From: Azoarcus sp.
Lineage (GTDB): Bacteria; Pseudomonadota; Gammaproteobacteria; Burkholderiales; Rhodocyclaceae
NCBI GenBank assembly: GCA_031268685.1
Contig: JAIRWW010000262.1
Span: forward strand, 1-12,464
Direction: 5' to 3'
Length of the DNA stretch: 12,464 bases
Position 1 is the stretch's first letter, and each line of letters starts with the position of its first letter. Below, piece after piece: positions 1-7,216 of the stretch. The position numbers were made by a program, and so were the translations under genes. The notes under the pieces are model-generated. The model was not told the DNA's origin. It did not search any database and saw only the letters and a program-made list of their open reading frames with translations.

Positions 1-431
1 TCGTGCGCGATGGCGTCGCCCCACCACAATTGTTCCGGGCCGCCGCCGCCGCTGATGATGTTGTATAACGTTCGCCCGCCGGTGGCGCGTTGCAGGCTCG
101 CCGTGGCCCGCGCGACCAGCACGGGATTTTGAAAGCCTGGCTGGAACGGAATCATGAAGCGGAAGGTTTTTGTTTCCCGCGCCAGAAAAGGCGCGATTAT
201 CCACGGCTCTTCTGTTTGCGGAAAAGTCGGAATCAATCCGCCCTGAAAACCGGAAATTTCCGCAGCGTGGGCTATCTCCGCCAGATAGTCGATGTAGGTG
301 TAACCATCCTTTCCGCTGCTGGCGAGACCGGCGACATCTCCCGGAAACCAGTCGCCGCGGTGCGGCAGGCGGGAACGGTGGTGGCGAGGCTCGCCATGCG
401 TGGGAATTCTCCAGAAAATATCAACGCTCAT
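1..431 (-). CDS. SsuD-like LLM flavin-dependent monooxygenase (3' end beyond window)
   Basis: N-terminal 143 residues of a bacterial luciferase-like flavin monooxygenase; the gene runs off the left edge without a stop. It begins MSVDIFWRIPTHGEP, close to E. coli SsuD (FWFLPTHGD), and keeps the THG whose histidine is an active-site residue in SsuD. Further family features are YIDYLAEIAHAAEISGFQG (first beta/alpha unit of the TIM barrel), EEPWIIAPFLAR, and LYNIISGGGGPEQLWWGD, which matches the FNLVTGSDPQEL segment of SsuD. The SsuD cysteine (SCEDAW) is replaced by threonine (QTEEPW). Expected role: FMNH2- and O2-dependent cleavage of a C-S bond in an alkanesulfonate-like compound, releasing sulfite in the cytoplasm. 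The ATG at 431 lies 29 nt after the stop of the upstream monooxygenase gene, so the two are probably cotranscribed. Exact substrate is unknown; related LLM enzymes act on sulfones and other compounds. Confidence 0.85.
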   Translation of the reverse strand, partial: MSVDIFWRIPTHGEPRHHRSRLPHRGDWFPGDVAGLASSGKDGYTYIDYLAEIAHAAEISGFQGGLIPTFPQTEEPWIIAPFLARETKTFRFMIPFQPGFQNPVLVARATASLQRATGGRTLYNIISGGGGPEQLWWGDAIAH

Positions 432-460
432 GTGAAGCTCCAGTAAAAATACAAGACATT

Positions 461-1537
461 TCAGGCAACGAGACGGCGTTCTGCCGAAACAAGGCCGCGT
501 ACCAGGGGTAGTACGAGTTCGCCAATGCGATAGGCTTCTTCCAGATGCGGCACGGCGCCAAGAATGAAAGTTTCGACGCCAGATTCCGAGTATTCGGAAA
601 GTTTTCTGGCAATCTGTTCGTAATTGCCAAACAGTGTGGCAGTCGCGCCATTGCGTCCCGCCGACAAACCTGGCCAATAGTTGCTCCCCAGCGCTGGGTC
701 TTCGTTACCGCGCGGCACGCCGGATTGGTTCAGGTAGCGGCGCGCATCGAACAATGCTTCGCGCTCGGTTTCACGGGCAATGAGGTCGATGCGCAAACCA
801 GCAGCCACTTGGTGTCCGGCCTCCGAGGCCAGAACCTTCAGGCGCGAAATGGCAGGCCGCAGCCGCGCTACCGGCGCGGCGTCGAAAATATGCACATCCG
901 CGGCACGGGCCGATAGAGCCAATGCTTCGTCGCTGGAACCCGAGAGATAGACCGGCGGCAAAGGATAGGCAGTGAGCGGGCCTTCAAAGCCACCGTTCAG
1001 TACTTCAAAAAAACGTCCCGAAAAACTGAATTCCCCGCCACTCGTGACGCCTCGCGCTACTTGAATGAATTCCTCGATGCGCGGCAACAAATCGGGTTCG
1101 GGAATATAGTCGCCATACCAGCGGCGTTGCACTTCATTTCCGCCCAAGCCGATTTGCCAGGCAAAGCGCCCTTTGCTGAAACGCTGAAAAGATATCGCAT
1201 TCTTCGCGGCAAATACCGACGAACCGCGTGAGGCCGGAAATTCAGCCAGGATTTTGGCATGACGGGTGGCGCGCGCCGCGTAGGCCGCCACAATCCATGA
1301 TTCGTCGGCTTGCGGATCGTCGGGAACCTGGATGCCGTCGAATCCAGCCAGATCGGCAGCCCGCGCCACCTGGTGCAGATAATCGAAATAATTGAAGTTG
1401 CTGCCGCGTGGGTCGCTGATGCCTGGTGAAAAAGCTGGCCGCGCCGATTCGTCGCGTTCCCCCCGGCGAGTCGCCTGCGCGTTGCCATAACGGCTATCGC
1501 CTGCCACTGGCAGTTGCCAGATGAATTCAGTTGTCAT
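461..1537 (-). CDS. SsuD-like LLM flavin-dependent monooxygenase, divergent active site
   Basis: Complete 358-residue luciferase-like monooxygenase. ATG 1537 is preferred over an upstream in-frame start (1666) because GGGAG sits just before it and homology to SsuD begins here (FIWQLP). Family features: FDYLHQVARAADLAGFDG (51-68), SKGRFAWQIGLGGNEV (121-136), YLSGSSDEAL (197-206) and the C-terminal PHLEEAYRIGELVLPL (330-345), nearly identical to SsuD. SsuD's Arg226 and Arg297 appear to be kept (R249, R294) and so is the PH histidine (H331). However, the N-terminal THG reads VAG, the RxH motif reads RID (D251), the tyrosine before PHLEEAY is valine (V329), and SCEDAW reads QADESW. It therefore belongs to the family but probably takes a different substrate or step from classical SsuD. 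It is first in a two-gene block, 46 nt downstream of the predicted start of a sigma-54-type promoter. Annotation as alkanesulfonate monooxygenase would be an over-call. Confidence 0.9.
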   Translation of the reverse strand: MTTEFIWQLPVAGDSRYGNAQATRRGERDESARPAFSPGISDPRGSNFNYFDYLHQVARAADLAGFDGIQVPDDPQADESWIVAAYAARATRHAKILAEFPASRGSSVFAAKNAISFQRFSKGRFAWQIGLGGNEVQRRWYGDYIPEPDLLPRIEEFIQVARGVTSGGEFSFSGRFFEVLNGGFEGPLTAYPLPPVYLSGSSDEALALSARAADVHIFDAAPVARLRPAISRLKVLASEAGHQVAAGLRIDLIARETEREALFDARRYLNQSGVPRGNEDPALGSNYWPGLSAGRNGATATLFGNYEQIARKLSEYSESGVETFILGAVPHLEEAYRIGELVLPLVRGLVSAERRLVA

Positions 1538-1593
1538 GAAAAACTCCCGATAAAATGACCGAAAAATGGAATTTGGATTCCAATATCCAATAA

Positions 1594-1609
1594 AGCAGCT
1601 TTCATGCCA
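1594..1609 (-). promoter_or_regulatory. Putative sigma-54 promoter for the monooxygenase block
   Basis: On the minus strand this reads TGGCATGAAAGCTGCT. It has GG (-24) and GC (-12) ten bases apart and fits TGGCACG-N4-TTGCW except for T at position 6 and C at position 12. The predicted transcription start is near 1583, giving a leader of about 46 nt before ATG 1537. It is the weakest of three such sites but stands at the expected place upstream of the monooxygenase genes. Confidence 0.6.
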
Positions 1610-1637
1610 GGGTTTGAGATAAATGTGTTTTTCTTTT

Positions 1638-1655
1638 AATACAATATGTTGTATT
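1638..1655. repeat. Perfect 7-bp dyad, possible operator
   Basis: AATACAA and TTGTATT form a perfect inverted repeat around TATG. It is centred about 63 bp upstream of the predicted monooxygenase transcription start. It could bind a dimeric regulator or a bending protein; nothing in the sequence identifies which. Confidence 0.35.
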
Positions 1656-1684
1656 TCCCATTGCATGCCATGAAACTCGCTGCT

Positions 1685-1701
1685 TCTGCTGCTTTAGCAA
1701 C
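1685..1701 (+). promoter_or_regulatory. Candidate enhancer (UAS) element, copy 3
   Basis: TCTGCTG, six bases (CTTTAG), then CAAC. The 7-mer is centred about 105 bp upstream of the predicted sigma-54 start near 1583. The same TCTGCTG followed by CAAC occurs upstream of the other two predicted sigma-54 promoters, so it is a candidate site for a shared enhancer-binding activator. Inferred from only three sites. Confidence 0.4.
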
Positions 1702-1737
1702 ACGCGCTGTTGTTTGGTAAACAGTTTGCGGGAATTG

Positions 1738-3000
1738 CTACTGCGTTTCTGCGTCAATTGGACGGCGCTCGTCCGCTTGCGATCCATTCGTTCTCGATCT
1801 CCGTATCTTGGTGGTGCATTTGCTGAAAAAACGGAGAAAGCCGGGGCAGGCAAGCAACCATAGCGGAATCCATAGTAGAAAGATGTTTTGCAAGGCCATG
1901 CCTTTGCTGAGCAAACCGCCAAGGGCCGCGCCCGCGAAACTGCCCGCCATGCCGATCATGGTTTGCAGGCCGGAAATATGTCCTTTGTGTCCGTCGCAGC
2001 GCGAAATGCGGGCAATGTTGACCAATTGATTCAGCCCCTGTCCGAAGGCATTGAGAATCGCACCGGCAAACAGCCATTCGCCCTGCCGGGTCAAGCCCAG
2101 AATCGCAAGCCCCGAGATAAAACAGAAATGCCCGACGCTGTACATTCTGCTTTCTCCCATTTTGAAGACGAGCGGCGCGAGCATGAGCAGAGTGAATACC
2201 AGCATGGCGCCTTCCGCAATCATGATCGTGACGGCTTGCGGTTCTGGCCAATGGAAAACCCTCACTGCAATCACGATTACAAAAATACCCAGAAACCCGT
2301 GCACTGCGCCGGCCATGCCGTCGTAGACGCATACTTCCCGCACGGTTTTGTCGCGCAGCCGCCCCATCATCGCGCGCGCGTCGCGCCACAATCCGTCATG
2401 CTTGTTTCCGGCATTGCGAGAAAGAATCGTGTAGCCATATAGCGCCATGAACGCGAACAGGCCGCTGGTAATCCAGTAACTGCTGCGCACGCCAAACCTG
2501 TCTGCGGCAAGTTTGCCCGCCAATGGCCCCAATAGCCCGATCCCCAGCATGAGCGCTCCGCGATACCAGCCGCCTTTGGATGCGCCCAGTTCCGGCAAGC
2601 GTTCCAGCCAGGAGGTATTCATGGACACGATCCTGAATGGAATACAGATTCCCGCCAGAAACAGCAGCCCTGCCGCCGCATGCCAGCTTGGAGCATGGGC
2701 GACCAGGGGATACAGGCACATTGCCGCCAGACTAGCGACGGCATACACGGGACGCGCACTGAACCGGGAAATCAGGATGCCCGCGGGTAGCGATACCAGC
2801 ATCATCGAAAGGCTTTCCGCGCTGACCAGCAGGCCGATTTGCCAGGATTCCGCATTTAGCCGCAAGGCCATGAGCGTCACCAGTATTTTGTTCATACCTA
2901 TGGTGACGCCGCTGGTGAGCGACAGGAGGATAAAGCTTGCCGCGAAATACCCGGGCTGGCGCAGTAAAACGGACAAGAACGGCTTTTGGCGCGGTTTCAT
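1738..3000 (-). CDS. MFS transporter
   Basis: A 420-residue polytopic membrane protein of the major facilitator superfamily, with roughly 11-12 hydrophobic segments. It starts with basic MKPRQKPFLSVLLRQPG and a first helix (YFAASFILLSLTSGVTIGM). A loop between the second and third helices carries SLPAGILISRFSARP, resembling the MFS A-motif region, and a charged central loop (SRNAGNKHDGLWRDARAMMGRLRDK) divides the halves. The C-terminus is a basic soluble tail. ATG 3000 lies 10 nt after the receptor stop, so the gene is probably cotranscribed with it; a GTG at 3054 would extend it 18 residues into the receptor gene. It ends in TAG. Substrate is not evident. Context suggests uptake of the organosulfur compound or export of a desulfonation product, both inference. 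Confidence 0.82.
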   Translation of the reverse strand: MKPRQKPFLSVLLRQPGYFAASFILLSLTSGVTIGMNKILVTLMALRLNAESWQIGLLVSAESLSMMLVSLPAGILISRFSARPVYAVASLAAMCLYPLVAHAPSWHAAAGLLFLAGICIPFRIVSMNTSWLERLPELGASKGGWYRGALMLGIGLLGPLAGKLAADRFGVRSSYWITSGLFAFMALYGYTILSRNAGNKHDGLWRDARAMMGRLRDKTVREVCVYDGMAGAVHGFLGIFVIVIAVRVFHWPEPQAVTIMIAEGAMLVFTLLMLAPLVFKMGESRMYSVGHFCFISGLAILGLTRQGEWLFAGAILNAFGQGLNQLVNIARISRCDGHKGHISGLQTMIGMAGSFAGAALGGLLSKGMALQNIFLLWIPLWLLACPGFLRFFSKCTTKIRRSRTNGSQADERRPIDAETQ

Positions 3001-3010
3001 CGCACGCTTT

Positions 3011-5395
3011 TCAGAAACGTGCGGTGTATGAAACGCCAAATGTGCGGCGGTCACCTTGTATGATGGGCTCCGCGTCGGAGAACGTGCCGGCGGGCAAAGC
3101 GTGTTGCGTGTATTTTTCGTCGGTCGCGTTGTTGATGTAGAACGTCAGTGTTGAATTTCCGCTGGCGGCTTCATACGATGCGCGCAAATTCACAATGCTG
3201 TACGGATCTTGCGAAATGTTTCTGAGCGATCTGTCATTGTATTGTGATCGCTTTTGCTGCGCGACGTAATAGTATTGCCTGGAAGTGAAGCGGTAATCTC
3301 CGGAAAGCAGCAAGTTGGCGCCATCCCAAACCGGAAGCCGGTAATCCGCGCCGAAAAGCGCCGTGACTTGCGGGGAGCGCACGAAGGAATTGCCGTCGCG
3401 TTTATCGGTACTGTTCTGAATTGTAAATTTGTCGTACTCCGTTTTCAGCAATCCCAAACTACCGCGTATATGCAGATTGGCGCTGGGCAGGGCTTCGACT
3501 TCCAGTTCCAGCCCATCCACATGCGCTTCGCTGGCGTTCTGTAGATAGGAGATAGACAAGTTCGGCGCGCTGGGCTTGGGGCCTACGACATTTACCTGTA
3601 CATCGTCGTAATCGTAATGAAATAGTGTGGCATTGAAAATCAGGCGGCGATTCAACCATTCCGATTTCAGACCCAGTTCATACGAATCCAGTGTTTCAGG
3701 CTTGACGACGTTTACTGCGTCCAAGTCAGTGGCCGATGTGTTGAAGCCGCCGGACTTGACGCCGTGGGCGTATTTGAAGAATACGCGCGCATTATCAGAC
3801 AGGCTATATTCCGGCGCAATGTCAAGGGCCCATTTGTTCCAGGTTTTGTCTTGGGAAACTGCGAAGTTGGAATCATCGTTCGGGAAAACGGTATTTGCGG
3901 TATTCCACCAGCGGGAGTTGTTTGAAAAGCTGACGCCAGTTGTTGCATTACGCCGCCGGATATCAACTTCTTTGGTTTCCCTGGTCCAACGCAGGCCGAA
4001 AGTGGTATCGAAGCGATCTGTCCATTTGACCTTGGCGCTGCCGAACAGTGCGATGCTATGGGTGGAATGATCGTATTTTGTGTCGGAATAATTCGCGGAC
4101 AGTCCCAAAGGCGCGGCGCTGGGCAGGCGTCCGGCAGCCGAATAGGAATCTATGTTTTCTTTGAACCAATGCAGGCCCGTCACCCAGGAAACCTTTTGTT
4201 CCTTGGGTGAAGCCAGGCGGAATTCCTGTGACCATTGATGGCTTTTGGCCTTGGAATAGCCGCGCGCAAGTTCCAGGGATGTGCGGTCGCTGTCGTCTTC
4301 GCCTTCCAGAGAGAAGTCTTCAAAACCAGTAATCGAAGTTAGGCTCAGCTCGCCCAATTGCCATTTCAAGTTGAAAACAGCGCCATTTTGTTTGGTATCG
4401 CTGTTATCTGGCGCATTGGCTGCCAGAGAGTCCCGGTTGTTGTCCGTCGTATATCCAAAGCCCGGCGCCGCGCGTGGGTGGGCGATTCCGTCCCGTGGCG
4501 CGGTTGCTATCGTCCATGTTGCGCCATCCGTTTTGTATTCGCGTCGGTGTACGTTGAGCAATGCTTCGAGATTGGGCGTAATTTTCCCGAGTAATTGCAA
4601 GCGGACGGCATCGTCGCGCAATTCTTCTCCTTTTTTGCCGGTGAATTTGTTTTTGAAACGTCCTTCATTTTGGTTTTCGCTATGAAAAGAAACGCGGGCG
4701 GCCAGTACATCGGCTTTTAGTTCCGCGCCCGCCGCGCCTTCGATAATCAGGTCGCGGTAAGTTCCATAACTCAACCTGGTATATCCCGTTACACCATCCA
4801 GGCCAAATTCTGGTTTTTTGGATTGCACGCTGATGGCACCGCCAGTTGTGTTTTTGCCCCACAATGTGCCTTGTGGACCGCGCAGCACTTCGATGCGTTC
4901 AAGATCGAACAAGGGAAACCCCGTCGCACTTGCGTTGCTGATATAGACCTCGTCCAGATAAAAGCCGACCGGATTGGCCAAATCATGTTGTTGCTGCCCC
5001 GCACCCACCCCGCGAATCCACCAGCGCGGGCGGGAGTGCGATTGCGTTGCCGCTGAAGCGTTCGGCACATAGTTCAAGATTTCGTTCGCAGAACGCCCAA
5101 CACCTTTGTCCTGCAATTCATCGCCTTTCAACACGGTAATCGCGGTAGGCACTTCCTGTGCGGATTCTTCCCGTTTTTGCGCGGTCACTTTGATAATTTC
5201 CAGTTCGACCGGCGCTTTTTCCGGTATCGGCTCCTGTTCTTGAGCGAGAACGGAATGCGGAAACCCGCTGCCCGTGGCAATGATGGAGAGCGCCAGCGCA
5301 ATAGTATTTATCGACAGTCGCGCCTTTTGCATGTTTGAGTGTTTTTGCGGTTGCCGCCAAAAAATCCATGCTGTCTTGAGGTTGGTAAAATTCAT
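3011..5395 (-). CDS. TonB-dependent outer-membrane receptor
   Basis: A 794-residue receptor with plug and 22-strand barrel of usual family length. ATG 5395 is chosen because GGAG lies 7 nt before it; an internal Met (5332) has no such site. The N-terminus is a long signal peptide with hydrophobic core at about 31-50 and likely cleavage near LAQ (52). A TonB box-like stretch EIIKVTAQKR (66-75) follows. The plug shows NPVGFYLDEVYIS (141-153) and LRGPQGTLWGKNTTGGAI (171-188). The barrel ends FGVSYTARF, with the terminal phenylalanine needed for outer-membrane assembly. Such receptors import scarce substrates using energy from TonB-ExbB-ExbD, encoded nearby on the other strand. The sequence resembles generic siderophore-type receptors, but the surrounding sulfonate genes suggest an organosulfur ligand (inference). 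A sigma-54-like promoter lies just upstream. Confidence 0.93.
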   Translation of the reverse strand: MNFTNLKTAWIFWRQPQKHSNMQKARLSINTIALALSIIATGSGFPHSVLAQEQEPIPEKAPVELEIIKVTAQKREESAQEVPTAITVLKGDELQDKGVGRSANEILNYVPNASAATQSHSRPRWWIRGVGAGQQQHDLANPVGFYLDEVYISNASATGFPLFDLERIEVLRGPQGTLWGKNTTGGAISVQSKKPEFGLDGVTGYTRLSYGTYRDLIIEGAAGAELKADVLAARVSFHSENQNEGRFKNKFTGKKGEELRDDAVRLQLLGKITPNLEALLNVHRREYKTDGATWTIATAPRDGIAHPRAAPGFGYTTDNNRDSLAANAPDNSDTKQNGAVFNLKWQLGELSLTSITGFEDFSLEGEDDSDRTSLELARGYSKAKSHQWSQEFRLASPKEQKVSWVTGLHWFKENIDSYSAAGRLPSAAPLGLSANYSDTKYDHSTHSIALFGSAKVKWTDRFDTTFGLRWTRETKEVDIRRRNATTGVSFSNNSRWWNTANTVFPNDDSNFAVSQDKTWNKWALDIAPEYSLSDNARVFFKYAHGVKSGGFNTSATDLDAVNVVKPETLDSYELGLKSEWLNRRLIFNATLFHYDYDDVQVNVVGPKPSAPNLSISYLQNASEAHVDGLELEVEALPSANLHIRGSLGLLKTEYDKFTIQNSTDKRDGNSFVRSPQVTALFGADYRLPVWDGANLLLSGDYRFTSRQYYYVAQQKRSQYNDRSLRNISQDPYSIVNLRASYEAASGNSTLTFYINNATDEKYTQHALPAGTFSDAEPIIQGDRRTFGVSYTARF

Positions 5396-5446
5396 TTTTG
5401 TTCTCCGTTGAGAAGTTGCCTTGCAGTGAGTGCGGAGTAGAGTTTC

Positions 5447-5462
5447 AGCAACAAATGTGCCA
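5447..5462 (-). promoter_or_regulatory. Putative sigma-54 promoter for receptor-MFS block
   Basis: On the minus strand this reads TGGCACATTTGTTGCT. It matches TGGCACG-N4-TTGCW at every defined position but one (A for G at position 7), with exact GG-N10-GC spacing. The predicted start is near 5436, about 40 nt before ATG 5395. It is the best of three such sites in the window. In Pseudomonas, organosulfur genes under sigma-54 activators such as SfnR and AsfR are known, which fits the gene content. Confidence 0.75.
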
Positions 5463-5493
5463 TGCTTAAGCTTTAAATAAGCAATTGATTTTA

Positions 5494-5542
5494 TTTGTTT
5501 TCAAGCGTCTGCTTGTACAGCGGCTGTTGATTTGAAAACAAA
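5494..5542. repeat. 11-bp perfect inverted repeat upstream of receptor promoter
   Basis: TTTGTTTTCAA (5494-5504) is the exact reverse complement of TTGAAAACAAA (5532-5542). The 27-nt centre overlaps a smaller dyad CAAGC-GTCT-GCTTG (5502-5515). It lies between the ATPase gene and the receptor promoter, centred about 80 bp upstream of the predicted receptor start. It could be an activator or bending site, or a weak hairpin ending the ABC transcript; no T-run follows it. Confidence 0.4.
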
Positions 5543-5555
5543 ACCAATAACGAGT

Positions 5556-5573
5556 TGCTGGATTTTCAGCAGA
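5556..5573 (-). promoter_or_regulatory. Candidate enhancer (UAS) element, copy 2
   Basis: On the minus strand TCTGCTGAAAAT is followed by CCAGCAAC, giving a dyad TGCTG-N6-CAGCA. The 12-mer TCTGCTGAAAAT (5562-5573) also occurs at 9340-9351 upstream of the ABC operon, on the opposite strand. The TCTGCTG part is centred about 134 bp upstream of the predicted sigma-54 start. This suggests a shared activator site. Confidence 0.45.
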
Positions 5574-5609
5574 TAAAAAGCGGTAAGTCGAGGCGTTGTC
5601 GATGCATCC

Positions 5610-6482
5610 CTATTTGATGCGATCCGGTTCAGGCGGTATTGAAATGAGTTCTTCCAGAATTTCCAGGCGAATTCCCTGGAGCACGGAGGAAGCCCGGTCG
5701 CGTGGATGTGGCAATGGGATGTCGACGATGTGTTTGATCCGGCCTGGATGCGCATCCATGATGATGATTTCATCGCCCAGAAAAAGAGCTTCATCCACGT
5801 CGTGTGTCACCATTATCATAGTTCCGCGCCGCTCCAGCCAAATGCGCTGCAATTCTTTTTGCAGATAAACGCGCGTCAAGGCATCCAACGCGCCCAGCGG
5901 TTCGTCCAGCAACAGGACTTTAGGTTCATTGACCAAGGCGCGGGCAATTGCGGCGCGTTGCGCCATGCCGCCGGATAGTTGGTGTGGGTATGCTTTTTCA
6001 AAGCCCGCGAGCTTGACAAGGCGTATGTAATCCGACACTCGCCGATTTTTTTCGGCTTTGCTGTAATCGTGGTTCAGCAAAGCCAGTGCGATATTTTCTT
6101 GCAGTCGCAACCACGGAAACAGGCGATGATCCTGAAACACGATGCCTCGGTCGAGGCTGGGGGAGGCGATCCGTTTGCCATCCAGAAAGATGCCTCCGGA
6201 ATATTCTTTGTCCAGGCCAGCTATCAGCCTCAATAGTGTAGATTTGCCGCAACCGCTGGGGCCGACGATGCAAACGAAATGTCCTGCCCGAATGCTGAGG
6301 TTTATATCGGCAAGTACAGGAATTTGCCGGTTTTCGATCCGGTAGGTTTTACTCAATCCATGGATGCTCAGTGCGCCGGCTGCATCTTGTGCGGGTATGC
6401 CGGAAGCGCTGGGAGCTGTATTGGAGGATGCTTGAACGCCTTCGTCGACGTTCAATGGGCGCAATGCCAACCGAGAAACCAT
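5610..6482 (-). CDS. SsuB/TauB-type ABC importer ATPase
   Basis: A 290-residue nucleotide-binding subunit that hydrolyses ATP to drive import through the membrane permeases. Motifs numbered from ATG 6482: Walker A GPSGCGKST (74-82), Q-loop FQDHRLFPW (Q117), signature LSGGMAQR (169-176), Walker B LLLDEP (190-195), D-loop GALD, and switch histidine MVTHD (H227). Close to SsuB, TauB and NrtD of the nitrate/sulfonate/taurine family. A low-complexity N-terminal extension of about 35-40 residues (QASSNTAPSASGIPAQDAA) precedes the ABC domain, which is unusual. ATG 6482 overlaps the upstream permease gene by 31 nt; an in-frame start at 6545 would lie deeper inside that gene and is less likely. The gene ends in TAG. 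Last gene of the importer operon. Confidence 0.93.
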   Translation of the reverse strand: MVSRLALRPLNVDEGVQASSNTAPSASGIPAQDAAGALSIHGLSKTYRIENRQIPVLADINLSIRAGHFVCIVGPSGCGKSTLLRLIAGLDKEYSGGIFLDGKRIASPSLDRGIVFQDHRLFPWLRLQENIALALLNHDYSKAEKNRRVSDYIRLVKLAGFEKAYPHQLSGGMAQRAAIARALVNEPKVLLLDEPLGALDALTRVYLQKELQRIWLERRGTMIMVTHDVDEALFLGDEIIIMDAHPGRIKHIVDIPLPHPRDRASSVLQGIRLEILEELISIPPEPDRIK

Positions 6483-7216
6483 TTCCTGATTTTTCCGATA
6501 CCAAAGTTCATCAAACAACCGATAATGCCGATTGTCACGATACATACGATGACGACATCCATTCTCGACGCCGATTGCGCAATCAACATCAACGCGCCAA
6601 GACCCGGCCCTGTCGCAAACAGTAATTCACTCCCTACTGTCGCTACCCACGCGAATGCAAGCGCATTGGAGAAGCCGGTAAAAATATAGGGCCAGGCATT
6701 TGGCAACAGCACGTGCACGAACCGTTGCCAGCGTCCGAAACGGAAAATCTCTCCTACTTCGAGATAAGGCTTTTCGACATTGCGAATACCCTCGTAAGTA
6801 TGGAGCGCCATGGGGTAGAAAACGGCCATGGCGACGATCAGGTTCTTGGAAAAAACGCCCGTGCCAAACCAAAGTCCGATCAGCGGAATCCAGCCCAATA
6901 GCGGTACTTGGCGCACCATATGGTAGATCGGCCCGATTAGCACATCCGCTGTCTTTATGATGCCCATCGATGCGCCCACGCTGATGCCCAGCAGAGTTCC
7001 GATGCTCAATCCGAGTAAGGCGGAACGCAAGGTAGCCCACAGATTCAGCGCCAGATCGCCATTTCCCGCCAGTTCCCAAAAACTGCGCCAGATGTCGGCT
7101 ACCGGGACAAAAGCATAGGCGTGAGCGATGCTCCGGCGAGAAAAAAACTCCCACAGGAACGCCAGCAGGACAGGTGTCAGCAAGCCCCACGCCCATGAAA
7201 TCAAGCGCGATCTCAT
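6452..7216 (-). CDS. SsuC/TauC-type ABC permease, second copy
   Basis: A 254-residue inner-membrane permease of the BPD_transp_1 family with about six hydrophobic segments. It starts MRSRLISWAWGLLTPVLLAFLWEF. The EAA loop that contacts the ATPase is visible as EVGEIFRFGRWQRFVHVLLPNAWPYI in divergent form. Downstream, GLGALMLIAQSASRMDVVIVCIVTIGIIG is the usual final-helix region. Its ATG overlaps the TGA of the preceding permease by four bases, indicating translational coupling. It is clearly different in sequence from the preceding permease, so the importer probably used a heterodimeric channel rather than the homodimer implied by single-gene SsuC. This copy is intact. Confidence 0.9.
   Translation of the reverse strand: MRSRLISWAWGLLTPVLLAFLWEFFSRRSIAHAYAFVPVADIWRSFWELAGNGDLALNLWATLRSALLGLSIGTLLGISVGASMGIIKTADVLIGPIYHMVRQVPLLGWIPLIGLWFGTGVFSKNLIVAMAVFYPMALHTYEGIRNVEKPYLEVGEIFRFGRWQRFVHVLLPNAWPYIFTGFSNALAFAWVATVGSELLFATGPGLGALMLIAQSASRMDVVIVCIVTIGIIGCLMNFGIGKIRKWFLGWHCAH

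Larger units (their letters stand above)
1538..1737. other. Intergenic region between MFS gene and monooxygenase block
   Basis: Two hundred bases with no convincing gene. They hold a sigma-54-like promoter (1594-1609), a perfect 7-bp dyad AATACAA-TATG-TTGTATT (1638-1655), a TCTGCTG...CAAC element (1685-1701), and a small CAACA-N5-TGTTG inverted repeat (1698-1712). I see no classical T-tailed terminator after the MFS gene. Confidence 0.7.

Noticed and set aside
545..916. Plus-strand frame opposite the complete monooxygenase
   Set aside because: Antisense shadow of a gene with clear SsuD-family homology; no independent support.
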